Below are positions 9,301 to 18,339 of a stretch of DNA of 38,639 bases, in pieces. A model generated the notes under the pieces. It had not been told where the DNA came from, did not search any database, and was given only the letters and a program-made list of their open reading frames with translations. Both the position numbers and the translations under genes were made by a program. Source of the stretch: Chlorobiota bacterium (GTDB lineage Bacteria > Bacteroidota > Ignavibacteria > Ignavibacteriales > Melioribacteraceae). How positions within the stretch are numbered: the first letter of the stretch is position 1; each line of letters opens with the position of its first letter. The stretch covers positions 7,846-46,484 of the forward strand of contig JAADIR010000221.1 in the NCBI GenBank assembly GCA_013151245.1, given 5' to 3'.

Positions 9301-9460
9301 CTCCGGTTTTTAACGTAACGTAAAGTCTCGGCGATTCAAGCGATGGGAATAAATCCACGCCCAAACGGTCGAAAGAAATATAACCGAGCAGAAGTATCGC
9401 AAGGATAATCATCAAAAGAGTTACCGGATAATCAACCGCGGTCCGTATTAATTTTTTCAT
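6374..9460 (-). CDS. RND-family efflux permease (HAE/AcrB-like)
   Basis: A 1028-residue protein of normal RND length, with TM1 at residues 13-30, the first periplasmic loop, TM2-6 from about 340, a second periplasmic loop from about 540, and TM8-12 to the end. TM4 carries GMLVDNAIVV; D407 matches the first proton-relay aspartate of AcrB and the second is Asn408, as in many HAE1 proteins. TM10 has GIAVNDSII in place of the AcrB lysine. It is expected to act as a proton-driven antiporter in the inner membrane, docking onto the adaptor at 9477-10550 and the channel at 10547-12025. Two adjacent RND genes of different sequence suggest a heteromeric pump like MdtB/MdtC, but that is inference. The start ATG has an AGAAG site and follows the adaptor gene by 16 bases. 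Confidence 0.9.
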   Translation of the reverse strand: MKKLIRTAVDYPVTLLMIILAILLLGYISFDRLGVDLFPSLESPRLYVTLKTGEKPPEEIEKNFTESIEALAIRQRGATRVSSVTKTGAALITVEYSWDKDMDEAFLDLQKTVTGASQNWDVDELTISQIDPNSEPVMVIAFSNPGVGDMNALRKTAENYIRNELIRLDGIADIKITGAENKEVSIKTDRYLLRAHNLTLDNLKTQIDNFNRTVSGGSIVEFGKKYIIKGVSIFGTLEDFENTILKFERTASLDTVTEAPIYLKDVATVEFINDKPENIVSLNGKRCLGLQIYKETKYNTVKAVEELGKSLTKLRKALPGYNFDVIQNQGKFIRASIDEVEQSALYGIVLAVIVLFVFLRRFGVTAIISAAIPISIVATFNLMYFNHLSLNIMTLGGLALGAGMLVDNAIVVMENIYRNLESGMSLKEAAVTGTAEVGGAITASTITTIVVFLPIVYLHGASGELFKDQAWTVAFSLISSLFVALLFIPMLTIKFLRTGKSKSVPETITFKRYPDFLRKVLQRKWTVIIAALILVLFSVSLLPLIGSEFMPKSEKKTFSIRLTLPEGTELLTTYKTTVALENLMKEKFGKTLEKFFIQAGPSGSENGNESFFEDENSANVKMIFDKNTKLSSAEIESAIANIFSTVPEMEFSFVDYENPLNMMLGTETAPIQVEIKGEDLETLQKLTNEALTKLRETKFLSNLQSSFENGAPEINIQIDRLKCGLYNITPAQISAQIESQLNGDNAGQWDFEGEMNDINLSLPKIELSKLEDLPIRINGSEFQLSELAEITTANAPKEIYRTDQTRVGRITADISSPAPYDRIASEVKDILAGINFPPDYKAAVTGEETKREESMRNLTFALLLSIILVYMALASQFESLIHPFTILLTIPLAGVGALLTFFILGMPLNIMAYIGIIMLVGIAVNDSIILVDAINQLKRKGMELNEAIIAAGGRRIRPIIMTSLTTILALLPLTINFGEGSELRAPMALAVIGGLLSSTLLTLVVIPCVYSVLDQFKDKMNKMFYGGK

Positions 9461-9476
9461 TTTGCCGTCTTCTCTG

Positions 9477-10550
9477 TCATTTGATTATCTTTACTTTCTG
9501 CCGGCTTCTGAGCGTTTCAAATCCTTTAACTACGACTCTTTCTTCAGGTTCAAGTCCGCTGAGAACTTCAACTTCTTCGGGATTTTCCAGTCCGGTTGAA
9601 ATTACTCTTTCTTGAGAAGCGCCTTTAATAACGACAAAAACGGTTTTTCCTCTGCGGCGGGAAAGAATAATATTTTTCGGGATTACGATTGCGCTGTCTT
9701 TTTTAGCGGTAATCAACTGAACCTTGACGAACATACCGGGGCGGAACGTCAGCGAGGGATTGCTAACGCTAAGAACGGTTTTGAACGTACGCGTTCCGGC
9801 GTCGATAGCCGGAGATATTTGATTTACGATTCCGGTTAGAGTATCGTTGCCGACCGTGTAATTTGTTATGCGCGCCCGCTGTCCGGTTTTTACTTTCGTT
9901 AATTGTTTTTCGGGAAGATTAATTTCAAGGAACATTTTTTTGTAACTCATCAGCTGCGCCATTGGGGAATTCTGCGAAACGCGAGTGTCTTGGGTGTAAT
10001 AGGGGAGATCGACAATTATTCCGCCGAAAGGCGCTTTTATTTTTGTTTTTTCCAATTGGAGCAGCGCGTTGTCGTAAGTGTACTTTTTGTCGAGATAATC
10101 AAGCTCGGACGATTTTAGATCTTTGAAAGTAACGCCGCCTCTGTCGTAGAGCGATTTTTGTTTGTCGTATTCGCTTTTAGCTTCTTCCATTTGCAGTTTC
10201 TTCAAATCGATCCGAACGGAATTCAAATATTCTTTATCTTCAATCTTAATAATCGCTTCATCTTTCTTAACAAAGTCGCCCAAAGAAAAAGTTTTTTTTG
10301 TTCGCGGATTGATTTGCAGTTTATAGTTCCCCGATATTTCCGCGCGAAGAACGGTTTCCGATTCAGCCTGCAGCGTTCCGGTAGCTTCAAGAAATTGTTC
10401 AATCGGTTTAAGTTTAACCGCTTCAACGGAAACGGGAACCGTAACTTCGTTCTCGGAATTAAATTGATCGGAACCGCAGCCCGAAATAAAAACAATTAAT
10501 AAACCGAGTATAAAAAAACGTTTCACAATCACACCTTTAAGTTTTGTCAT
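9477..10550 (-). CDS. Efflux periplasmic adaptor lipoprotein (RND membrane fusion protein)
   Basis: A 357-residue protein with a hydrophobic N-terminus and a lipobox (FISGC) near residue 25, so it is likely lipid-anchored. It has the usual order of parts: split lipoyl/barrel-sandwich domain (EAVKLKPIEQFLEATGTL at the N-side), an alpha-helical hairpin at about 115-165, a beta-barrel region with TGQRARITNY, and a C-terminal membrane-proximal domain ending in SRQKVKIIK. It should bridge the RND permease(s) and the TolC-like channel. The ATG start overlaps the stop of the channel gene (ATGA), which implies translational coupling. A GTG eight codons further in (10526) is a possible alternative start. 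It is the only adaptor in an operon with four membrane engines. Confidence 0.88.
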   Translation of the reverse strand: MTKLKGVIVKRFFILGLLIVFISGCGSDQFNSENEVTVPVSVEAVKLKPIEQFLEATGTLQAESETVLRAEISGNYKLQINPRTKKTFSLGDFVKKDEAIIKIEDKEYLNSVRIDLKKLQMEEAKSEYDKQKSLYDRGGVTFKDLKSSELDYLDKKYTYDNALLQLEKTKIKAPFGGIIVDLPYYTQDTRVSQNSPMAQLMSYKKMFLEINLPEKQLTKVKTGQRARITNYTVGNDTLTGIVNQISPAIDAGTRTFKTVLSVSNPSLTFRPGMFVKVQLITAKKDSAIVIPKNIILSRRRGKTVFVVIKGASQERVISTGLENPEEVEVLSGLEPEERVVVKGFETLRSRQKVKIIK

Positions 10551-12025
10551 AATTCTTCATCTGCGTTTAAGTCCGGCACAACCGGTTTGTCGTTCTCAAA
10601 ATCCCAGAGGGATTGAATTTTCATATCGAGCAGCGCGAGTTTATAGTTAATAAGCGACTGCACTTTGCTCAGTTTCGCTTGAGAAAGCTGCGTTTGAAAT
10701 CTTTGCAAATCGATGCTTGTTAAATCTCCGTTTGAATATCTTTCCAAATTGATGTCGTAAGAGAGTTGCGCGTTTCTTTCGCTAATTTTGGAAATGTCGA
10801 TTTGCTTGTCGAGATTTTGAAGATTTCTGTAAACGCTTTTAATAGCTACAAGAATGCTCGTCCGCTCGTCGTCCAGCGATAACTTGGACGTTTCAATGCT
10901 TGTCTCCGCGGCTTTCAGTCTGTGTTCTCTTTCCCCCCAATCGAATAGAGGAATATCAAATGATAATGAAAATCGCTGATTATCCGCAGGCGTAGCGTAA
11001 ACATTTTTAAACTTTTCATTTGTTCCGATTAACCCGACCGAAAGAGAAAGCTTGCCGAAGAATTCGTTAGTCGCCGTTGTTTTGGTTAATTCGTTTTCCG
11101 AATTTTGAATGTCTATTTCTCTCTGCCGCAATTCCATCCGCCGTTGCACGCCGTTGTTAATGGCTTTTGTAAGACTAACGTCAACGCGGTTCGGCGAAAT
11201 ATCCGCAACGATAGATATTTGCTCGTCAATCGGAATTCCGATAAGCTGTTTAAATTGATCAAGATTATTTTCAAGCGTAACCTCTTCGTTTTGATAACTC
11301 ATTTGACTGTTGAGCATATTGAGTTCAGCTTGGTAAAGTTCGTCTTTCGAAAGAATGCCCGCGTCAACTTTGTTCTGAGTAAGTTCGTAATTTTTTTTCT
11401 GACTTTCATATTCGTCTTTTGCAATTTGCAGTTTCATTTTCTGTTGGAACACGTTGTAGAAACTTTCGGAGACATTTTTTGTGATCGCAAGTTTTTGAAT
11501 TGCATAACTAAGAGCGGCGTTTTCAAAATCCAATTCAAGTTCGGTCAGCTGCATCTTTGTGCGGTTGTAAGTGAACAGCGGCTGATCGAAGCTGAGATAA
11601 AGATTGTTGCTGAAAGTTTTTTGACGGGAATCCTGAACTTCGCTAAGCGCGTCGTTGTAGCCGAATCTATTGTTAAGCGCAAGCGTTCCGTCCGTCCAAA
11701 TAATAGGTTGAACGACGCTGAAAGTCGCGTACGATTGTTTGTTCTCGCTCGAATACCATTCCGAAAAATAATCGTTGAACTGTCTGTCTTTTGAAAATTC
11801 AAAAGGAGTAATTTGAAGTCTGAATTTCGATTTGAGCGCGGCGTTCTGCGCCTTCAGCGATTCTTTGCTCCGCACAAGATTCAAGTACGAGCGTCTGATA
11901 TTCGGACTGTTTTCAAGCGCCGTCTTAATAGCTTTGTCAACCGTTAAAATGGTTTGGGAGCGCGCCGGCAATGAAATAAAAATTCCCAAAACCAAAAAGG
12001 CATATAAATAATACTTCCGTTGCAT
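10547..12025 (-). CDS. TolC-family outer membrane efflux protein
   Basis: A 492-residue protein with a signal peptide (MQRKYYLYAFLVLGIFISLPARSQ) and two repeats of long amphipathic, Gln/Asn/Glu-rich helices (about 30-225 and 290-470), the outer membrane efflux protein fold. It should form the trimeric outer-membrane exit duct for the adaptor and RND pumps encoded just downstream. It precedes the adaptor gene with a 4-base overlap and follows the large ABC-2 permease gene by 44 bases. Its ribosome site is weak (GAGA). The C-terminus is acidic (NADEEL), as is common for the periplasmic end region. Confidence 0.9.
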   Translation of the reverse strand: MQRKYYLYAFLVLGIFISLPARSQTILTVDKAIKTALENSPNIRRSYLNLVRSKESLKAQNAALKSKFRLQITPFEFSKDRQFNDYFSEWYSSENKQSYATFSVVQPIIWTDGTLALNNRFGYNDALSEVQDSRQKTFSNNLYLSFDQPLFTYNRTKMQLTELELDFENAALSYAIQKLAITKNVSESFYNVFQQKMKLQIAKDEYESQKKNYELTQNKVDAGILSKDELYQAELNMLNSQMSYQNEEVTLENNLDQFKQLIGIPIDEQISIVADISPNRVDVSLTKAINNGVQRRMELRQREIDIQNSENELTKTTATNEFFGKLSLSVGLIGTNEKFKNVYATPADNQRFSLSFDIPLFDWGEREHRLKAAETSIETSKLSLDDERTSILVAIKSVYRNLQNLDKQIDISKISERNAQLSYDINLERYSNGDLTSIDLQRFQTQLSQAKLSKVQSLINYKLALLDMKIQSLWDFENDKPVVPDLNADEEL

Positions 12026-12069
12026 ATTTATCTCAAAATAGTTTTACGATGAAAAAGATTATGACAAAT

Positions 12070-15000
12070 TTATTTTCTTTTAACCCATTTAACCGCGTCG
12101 GCAAAAATCAATCCGTTATCGGCTTTATTTGTTAATCTTACTTTTGTTTCCCCTTGCGAAAAATAATAACTTCCAAGCAGAGTCCAGCCGTCGTCGGCAT
12201 TTTCCATCTCAAGCGTTATTTCGTCCTCTCCGTCGTCGCTCGAAACAAAATAATGATTGTTCGGACGTTTGTTTTGATTTCTTCTGCGGAATCCGAATTT
12301 GATATTTACTACGTAAGCGTAAACGTCGTAATATCCGGTTTTCGGAATTTCCGTTTTCCAGCTTACTTCGGAGCCGCCGTCGCCGGCTTCAGTAAAGTAA
12401 ACGGAATGAATATATTTTCCGTAAGCGTTATCAACTATCGTTTCTTCCCAATCCGACGGAGGATTCCAAAAGCGTATTCCCTTGTAAGGCAGCGAATTGT
12501 CGGTTGAAAGATCAAGCAGTTTTTTTAAGAAACTTCTTCCTTCGCTCTTTTGAGCCGTGAAATTCGAATCTTCATTATCGACAATAATCTCGTCTCCGTT
12601 AACGAACGATAATTTATTCTCTAAAATATTATTTCCTTCAAACGGTTTAACAGTTTTTGATTCCGGCAAGTCTTCAAACGGAAAAGAAAGAGAAAGCGGA
12701 AGGTTTTTTGAAATGATTGTATTTACTTCCAGCGAACCGGGGCTGTCGTCGAGCAGCGTTCCGACTTCAACCGAGCGCTTTGCATTTATCTTCACAATTT
12801 TTTCCGCCAAAGTATTGTCGTTGTTCCCGTTCCGCATAAATCGCGGCGATCCGCTTCCCGCGCCGCGTCTTCCGGTAAATTTGACGTCGACTATCCCGTC
12901 GGTTTTCTCGTCGTTCGTAATGTTAAAAGTTATCTGATACTTTTCCTTTTCGCCGACGAGAATCTTGTATCCTTTAATATCGGAAATAAAAAATCCGGGA
13001 AGCCGGGAAGCGTTCATCAATTCTTCCGAAGTCTTTATCAAATCAACGTTAAATTGATTTTTGAACTCGGACTGCAAAGCCGTGAAACCCAAATCGGTAA
13101 ACCGGTTAGCGGCAATATTATTTAAAAGAAATTCCCTGGTTTTTTCGACGCCGGGTCCGTAGGCAATTTCGGTAAAGAAATATTTGCTTTTTAATTTCAA
13201 TAGAGTTTTAAGATTGTCGTTGAACGTCGTATCGGAAATTATTTTTTTTAATGAGTTGCCTTTTGTAAGATAAAGCGCTTTTTCTTCCGGCAGCATTCCT
13301 AAAATATTTCTAATAAATCTCATCGGCGGTCGCTCGAAAGGCTGCGTTAAATAATATTCCGTAAGAGTATTGAAGATTGGGAAAGACTTTGAACTTAAAT
13401 AATTTGTAAATGTAAAAAAGTTCGGGAAAATAGAATACGGTCTTCTGTTCATATCCAATGCGGAACCGAAGCGGAATCTAAACGAAGGAGTCCCGCCGAG
13501 TAAAGTTCCTTTGATAAAACGTTTGAACATATTAGTCTGACTTTCTTTCGGAGATATTACTTGATTGCCTCTGTTCCCGAAACGTTTTCTCATTTTAATC
13601 GACTGTTCAAAATCGGCGTCGTCAAGACCGACGGAGTTTTCCGGCAGAAAAACTATTTGCGGCTGCGTCGTTTCTTCGGCAAGCGTCCATAATCTTTGGA
13701 AGGAGGCAAAGTGAATCGGCGTTTCTACAAGCGATAATTGAGAATAGGGATAAGTCAAACCCAAATCGCGTTCGTAACTTTCCATTTCGTCTTTAATTAA
13801 AGTTGCAAGAGTATCGCCGATTTCCGTAAAATATTTTTCAAAATAATTGTGAGACGGCAGATAGTAAAGACTGTAAGCCGTCGAGTCAACGGTTACGCTT
13901 TGAACGGCGTATTTGCCGATAACCAATGAAACGCCTGGAAGAAGAGTTTCAGGTTTGAAAACAAATTTTCCGCCGCTTCCTTCCGCTTTGCCTTGTGAAA
14001 TAGCGGTCAGGCTTTTATCCGTTGTAACGGAAATTTCGTATTTGGAAAAATCATCATTTACATAGAATTGATTTTGCGGATTGTAAGTAACGTCGAAAAC
14101 CGGATACCACAAATTCTCTTTAGTCAGTAAAACATATTCGGGAGTTACGAAGGAAAACTTTTTGTAATTCGTTTGAATAAAAATCTTTTCCAATGCGTTC
14201 CTTTTATCTTGTCCGATATCAAGATATGCGGCGCCGTCGTTGACGATTCCTGAATATTGAATTGTCAAAGAGAGCGAATCCCCCGGCAGGAGCGGTTTTT
14301 CGGGAGCGGCAAACGCCAAATGTCCTTCCCGCTTAAACGGCAGCGCTTTGCCGTTAGAAGAAATTGATTTTATTTTCAATCCGGGGTTAAGACTGAAAAT
14401 AATGTCGTCAATCGTTTCCTCGGTTTTATTTTTAACTAATTCTTTCGTTACGCAAGAAATGCTATTTCCTTCGTGTTTGAAATCAATTTTACATTCTTCA
14501 AGCGAAACCTTTGGCGAACCGGCGTATTTTTCGTTCAGTTCAATCATTTGCTCGCGAAGGTTTGCTTCATCGGAAAAAAATGAAAGATACCCGTAAATAA
14601 AATAACCGGACGAAAGAATCAGAACAATCCCGATAATCGCCGAAAACTTTTCAACGAACTTCGACTGCGGAAGTCTGTTGAAAAAATAAATCGTTAAAAA
14701 GATAAATCCTAATCCGAGAAACGCGTAGGTAATTCTTTGCGCCAGTAAAAGATTTATATTGCCGAACCCGACAAAATCCGAGAAAGTCATCGGCGTAAAA
14801 AATGCCGAGAAATCAAGCGCATTATGGAAATCGTTCCCGAAAAAAAATATTATCGTCGCTATGTAGCCGAGCAGCAGAATAAACGTAACCGCTTGATTCT
14901 TTATCAAAGTCATTAATAGAAATGAAAGTCCGATGATGAACAAAAGCGACGGTAAGCTTATCAATAAAGGGTAATAAAAATAAGCGCCTAAATTAAAACC

Positions 15001-15423
15001 GCCCGCCGATTGAATTAAAGCGAAAAAGATTGAAATAAATAGAACGGCGAGATTGAGAAGGAAAAACAGCAGAAAAATACCGAGCGCTTTCCCGAAAACG
15101 TATCCGCTGTTAGTAATAGAGCGAATGTAAACCGTGTCGGTCGTGTCGAGTTTCTTATCTCTCTTCAAAAAGTCCGACGCAAGAAAAACCGTAATTACAG
15201 ACAACGTAAGATTGAATATCAGAATGTTTGAGTAAACAATCGACGCCGAAAGTCCGTAAAACGTTCTCGGAATGAACCCGCCGGTTATGTCGGTGAATAT
15301 TACCAAATCGAAACCGATAAGCAAAAGGATCGACAGAGCAGCGAAGATTCTGAAAAACCAACTCCGCGAAAGGATTTTCATTTCGGTTAAAGCAATCGTC
15401 CAAATAATTTTTAATGATTTCAC
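12070..15423 (-). CDS. ABC-2 permease fused to an M1-peptidase-like ectodomain and a golvesin-like C-terminal domain
   Basis: A 1117-residue protein. Residues 1-285 hold six or seven hydrophobic helices typical of ABC-2 permeases. Residues about 300-800 resemble the beta and catalytic regions of M1 aminopeptidases (CVTKELVKNKTEETIDDIIF, YPYSQLSLVETP), but I find no HExxH zinc site and no GAMEN-type loop, so this part is probably inactive as a peptidase. Residues about 985-1117 match the golvesin C-terminal/Xly-type domain: W-rich start, GGSEVSW, KTGYYDVYAYV and the ending IFADAVKWVK. Permease/M1 fusions are known in Bacteroidota; the added golvesin-like domain suggests binding of polysaccharide or peptidoglycan outside the membrane. 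The start is GTG with GAGGAAG upstream. Its ATPase is the gene directly before it (15447-16346). Confidence 0.8.
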   Translation of the reverse strand: MKSLKIIWTIALTEMKILSRSWFFRIFAALSILLLIGFDLVIFTDITGGFIPRTFYGLSASIVYSNILIFNLTLSVITVFLASDFLKRDKKLDTTDTVYIRSITNSGYVFGKALGIFLLFFLLNLAVLFISIFFALIQSAGGFNLGAYFYYPLLISLPSLLFIIGLSFLLMTLIKNQAVTFILLLGYIATIIFFFGNDFHNALDFSAFFTPMTFSDFVGFGNINLLLAQRITYAFLGLGFIFLTIYFFNRLPQSKFVEKFSAIIGIVLILSSGYFIYGYLSFFSDEANLREQMIELNEKYAGSPKVSLEECKIDFKHEGNSISCVTKELVKNKTEETIDDIIFSLNPGLKIKSISSNGKALPFKREGHLAFAAPEKPLLPGDSLSLTIQYSGIVNDGAAYLDIGQDKRNALEKIFIQTNYKKFSFVTPEYVLLTKENLWYPVFDVTYNPQNQFYVNDDFSKYEISVTTDKSLTAISQGKAEGSGGKFVFKPETLLPGVSLVIGKYAVQSVTVDSTAYSLYYLPSHNYFEKYFTEIGDTLATLIKDEMESYERDLGLTYPYSQLSLVETPIHFASFQRLWTLAEETTQPQIVFLPENSVGLDDADFEQSIKMRKRFGNRGNQVISPKESQTNMFKRFIKGTLLGGTPSFRFRFGSALDMNRRPYSIFPNFFTFTNYLSSKSFPIFNTLTEYYLTQPFERPPMRFIRNILGMLPEEKALYLTKGNSLKKIISDTTFNDNLKTLLKLKSKYFFTEIAYGPGVEKTREFLLNNIAANRFTDLGFTALQSEFKNQFNVDLIKTSEELMNASRLPGFFISDIKGYKILVGEKEKYQITFNITNDEKTDGIVDVKFTGRRGAGSGSPRFMRNGNNDNTLAEKIVKINAKRSVEVGTLLDDSPGSLEVNTIISKNLPLSLSFPFEDLPESKTVKPFEGNNILENKLSFVNGDEIIVDNEDSNFTAQKSEGRSFLKKLLDLSTDNSLPYKGIRFWNPPSDWEETIVDNAYGKYIHSVYFTEAGDGGSEVSWKTEIPKTGYYDVYAYVVNIKFGFRRRNQNKRPNNHYFVSSDDGEDEITLEMENADDGWTLLGSYYFSQGETKVRLTNKADNGLIFADAVKWVKRK

Positions 15424-15446
15424 TTCTTCCTCAAATGTTTTGTTAA

Positions 15447-16346
15447 TTAACCGACGGCGCTGAATTTGTTTTCAAGGATAAATTCCACGAAATACATATA
15501 GGCGTGTTCCAAGTTCGGTTCAAGTTCTTCGTACGAATAAGTTTCTATTTTATCGGCGACCACTTCAACGTCCCATCCGTCGTCGCTTGGGACTGACGAA
15601 ATAACCGGATAGCGTTCCTTAATTTCATTCAAATCGCTTTCAAACGCTTTGATTTTGAAAACGTGTCCCTTGGCGAGAGAAACAAGTTCTTCCGGTTTTC
15701 CTTTGAATTTCAATTCGCCTTTATTGAGGAGCGCCATCTTGCCGCAAGTGGAAGAGATATCGCCGACAATGTGCGTTGAAAGAATAATTATCCTCTCGTC
15801 GGAAGACATATCGGACAGAATATTTCTGAAGCGGATTCTTTCTTCGGGGTCGAGTCCCGTTGTCGGTTCATCCACAATCACAATTTTCGGATCGCCGATA
15901 AGCGCCTGCGCAATACCGAGCCGGCGTTTCATTCCGCCGGAAAGTTTTTTCGCAAACCTGTCGCGGAATTTGTAAAGTCCGACCATCTCAAGCATTCTAT
16001 CAACTTCATCCCGACGTTTCTTTTTATTAACGATTCCCGTAAGCGCCGCGGAGTAATCAAGAAATTCCCACGCGCGCAGTTTCGGAAAGTTCCCGAAGTC
16101 CTGCGGAAGATAACCGATCATCTTTCTTATTTTCTCTCTGTCTTTGATAATATCTAATCCGTCAACTTTAACGCCGCCGGACGAGGGAGTCATCAGAGTG
16201 GAAAGTATTTTCATTAATGTGGTTTTGCCCGCGCCGTTCGGGCCCAAAAGTCCGAGCATTCCGCTTTCAATTTCAAGCGTAAAATCTTTGAGCGCCGCGT
16301 TTCCGTTTTTGTAAATTTTGGAGATTCCGGTAAGTTCAATTTTCAT
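15447..16346 (-). CDS. ABC transporter ATP-binding protein
   Basis: A 299-residue ATPase of the CcmA/ABC-2 exporter class. It has Walker A GPNGAGKTT (35-43), Q-loop in GYLPQDFG, signature LSGGMKRR, Walker B IVIVDEP, a D-loop and H-loop STHIVGDI, followed by a C-terminal extension of about 80 residues. Its sequence is close to the ABC domain of the RND fusion downstream in the same operon (shared GLLGPNGAGKTTLM, GYLPQ, FLDY, ERIRFRN), so the two probably arose by duplication. It is the first gene of the operon and lies 23 bases before its presumed membrane partner at 12070-15423. No Shine-Dalgarno site is evident before the ATG. Confidence 0.92.
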   Translation of the reverse strand: MKIELTGISKIYKNGNAALKDFTLEIESGMLGLLGPNGAGKTTLMKILSTLMTPSSGGVKVDGLDIIKDREKIRKMIGYLPQDFGNFPKLRAWEFLDYSAALTGIVNKKKRRDEVDRMLEMVGLYKFRDRFAKKLSGGMKRRLGIAQALIGDPKIVIVDEPTTGLDPEERIRFRNILSDMSSDERIIILSTHIVGDISSTCGKMALLNKGELKFKGKPEELVSLAKGHVFKIKAFESDLNEIKERYPVISSVPSDDGWDVEVVADKIETYSYEELEPNLEHAYMYFVEFILENKFSAVG

Positions 16347-16496
16347 ATAGTTTCGAATTTTAACTGTTAGACAATATGTAAATTAAAATAGTTTAAATTT
16401 TATAAAAAAAGTAGTCGAAAAACTTTAACTAATCTTTTCAAGAATATAAGACGTTTCTTTTTTGAAGAAGTTTTTATTTTGAATGATTTTTTAAAG

Positions 16497-16522
16497 CGGG
16501 GACGCAAAAAACTACATCCCCG
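16497..16522 (-). terminator. Candidate terminator hairpin after the pdaD operon
   Basis: CGGGGA (16497-16502) pairs with TCCCCG (16517-16522) around a 14-base loop, starting 8 bases beyond the pdaD stop on the minus strand. Only CTTT follows the stem, so intrinsic termination would be weak. It separates the smpB-tyrS-pdaD unit from the efflux operon. Confidence 0.4.
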
Positions 16523-16530
16523 AATAAAAA

Positions 16531-17088
16531 TTATTGAATATTTTCCGGCAGCAGAATTGCCGCGGCGATCACGGTAGTCCAAAGTCCGTTTTTGTTTCCT
16601 TTGGCGGATTGCGTAATATTAAAAGTTTGAACGATTTTCCCCGACATTTTGAAAACCTGCTCTTTTTCGTTCCAGGCTTTATCGGGGTCAAAATCGATGC
16701 CGAGCGTTGTGGCGAGCATCGAAGCCGCCAAGTCTTCCGAATATTCGCCCGCTATGTTTGCCTTTTCGCCGTACGGATGATGCTCGGAAAGATAGCCGTA
16801 CATCGATTTGTCTTTCGGGCGAGCGACGCCTATTGACGCGGCAATCTGGCGTCCGGGTTCGTTTGTCGAGTTGCGCGCCATTACCGCGTGAATTATTTGC
16901 CCCGGCGATAATTCGGTCAATCCCTGTTCTAATGTTATTCTTTTGCATCCTACCGGAAAGATACTGCTGACGGTAACAATGTTGTATTTTTCGATTTTTG
17001 CGTTTCGCAGCGCAGCCTCAAAAGAGGCGAGATATTCCTTTTCCCGCCCAACGCCTTTCGTGAAAAATATTTTTTTCGGGATGTACAT
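16531..17088 (-). CDS. pdaD: Pyruvoyl-dependent arginine decarboxylase
   Basis: A 185-residue protein of the PvlArgDC family, which decarboxylates arginine to agmatine as the first step of polyamine synthesis or acid resistance. The self-processing site is visible as VSS at residues 40-42 in [13 protein letters not shown]; cleavage between S41 and S42 would give the pyruvoyl group on the larger chain. Other family blocks are present: [17 protein letters not shown] and [12 protein letters not shown]. Length matches the archaeal and bacterial family. The start ATG has a good AGGAG. It lies 8 bases after tyrS and is the last gene of the smpB-tyrS-pdaD unit. No agmatinase or other polyamine gene is in the window. 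Confidence 0.9.
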   Translation of the reverse strand: MYIPKKIFFTKGVGREKEYLASFEAALRNAKIEKYNIVTVSSIFPVGCKRITLEQGLTELSPGQIIHAVMARNSTNEPGRQIAASIGVARPKDKSMYGYLSEHHPYGEKANIAGEYSEDLAASMLATTLGIDFDPDKAWNEKEQVFKMSGKIVQTFNITQSAKGNKNGLWTTVIAAAILLPENIQ

Positions 17089-17096
17089 TTTACTCC

Positions 17097-18317
17097 TTAA
17101 CTAAAAGTTAGCTTAATAAATTTTCTTTTGCCGACTTTCAAAATTTGTTCGTTCTTAAATTTCACAACCGATTTGAAATCCGTGATTTTTTCTCCGTCAA
17201 TCGAAACGCCGCCTTGCTGAATCAATCTCCGCGCTTCGCCTTTTGACGGGGCAAAGCCGACTTCAACAATCAAATCGATTATTCCCATTTCAGTTGCGCT
17301 CATCTTCTTGACGGGCATATCATCGGGAACGCCTTTATTGATGAAGATATTGTCAAACTCTTCCTGCGCTTTAACGGCGGCTTCATCCGAATGATACATT
17401 GCGACTATTTTTCTCGCAAGCGCGCGTTTTATGTCGCGCGGATTTATTCCCGGATTTTCAAGCGAGTTTTTAATCTCCGCCAGTTCTTCATCCGATACGT
17501 TTGTTGCAAGTTCGTAATATGCGTAAATCAAATCGTCCGGTATTGATAACGCTTTGCCGAACATTTGGCTCGGCGCTTCGTCGATTCCGATATAGTTATC
17601 GTAAGATTTGCTCATTTTTTCCGTTCCGTCGGTTCCAACGAGGAGCGGCATCGTTAAAATAACTTGCGGCTCTTTTCCATATTCGCGCTGAATGTCGCGC
17701 CCCACAAGGAGATTAAACTTTTGGTCGGTCCCGCCCAATTCCACGTCGCTTTCAATCGCAACCGAATCCATTGCCTGCGCAAGCGGATATAGGAATTCGT
17801 GAAGACTGATAGGCGTTCCGGCTTTGTAGCGCTTTGTAAAATCGTCCCGCTCAATTATCCGCGCGACGGTATATTTGGAGGCGAGTTTGATAACGTCTTC
17901 GAATTTCATTTTGCCGAGCCATTCGGAATTGTACACGATTTTTGTTTTTTCACGGTCTAAAATCTTCGACGCCTGTTCCCAATACGATACCGCGTTTTGT
18001 TTCGCTTCTTCAGCCGTCAGCGGCGGGCGGGTAGCGTTTTTCCCGGACGGGTCGCCTATCATCGCCGTGAAATCGCCGATAATTAAAATGGCTTGATGAC
18101 CCAATTTTTGGAACTGCGCGAGTTTTCTCAATACAACCGAATGACCCAAATGCAAATCGGGACGCGTAGGGTCGCAACCGAGTTTGATATTTAACGGTTT
18201 GTTCTCTTTGTATGATTTTTCAAGTTTTCTTACGAGTTCTTCTTCCGGAATGATTTCGGTAGCGCCCCGTTTAATTATTTTCATCTGTTCTTCAACTGCT
18301 GCAAATTGTCCGCTCAA
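17097..18317 (-). CDS. tyrS: Tyrosyl-tRNA synthetase
   Basis: A 406-residue class I synthetase that charges tRNA-Tyr. It has the HIGH-type motif HLGHS at 56-60, KMSKS at 234-238 and a C-terminal S4-like RNA-binding domain (about 345-406, with [16 protein letters not shown]). This combination and length fit the TyrZ-like subfamily. The start is TTG at 18315-18317, chosen because AAAGGAG precedes it by about 5 bases; the next ATG, at residue 12, lacks such a site. It lies 22 bases after smpB and 8 bases before pdaD on the same strand. Confidence 0.95.
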   Translation of the reverse strand: MSGQFAAVEEQMKIIKRGATEIIPEEELVRKLEKSYKENKPLNIKLGCDPTRPDLHLGHSVVLRKLAQFQKLGHQAILIIGDFTAMIGDPSGKNATRPPLTAEEAKQNAVSYWEQASKILDREKTKIVYNSEWLGKMKFEDVIKLASKYTVARIIERDDFTKRYKAGTPISLHEFLYPLAQAMDSVAIESDVELGGTDQKFNLLVGRDIQREYGKEPQVILTMPLLVGTDGTEKMSKSYDNYIGIDEAPSQMFGKALSIPDDLIYAYYELATNVSDEELAEIKNSLENPGINPRDIKRALARKIVAMYHSDEAAVKAQEEFDNIFINKGVPDDMPVKKMSATEMGIIDLIVEVGFAPSKGEARRLIQQGGVSIDGEKITDFKSVVKFKNEQILKVGKRKFIKLTFS

Positions 18318-18339
18318 ATCTTCTCCTTTGTTTGCTAAT

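Noticed and set aside
11105-11794. 229-codon open frame on the plus strand
   Set aside because: Antisense to the TolC-like gene and rich in Phe/Val/Arg without domain features; it reflects codon bias of the true gene.
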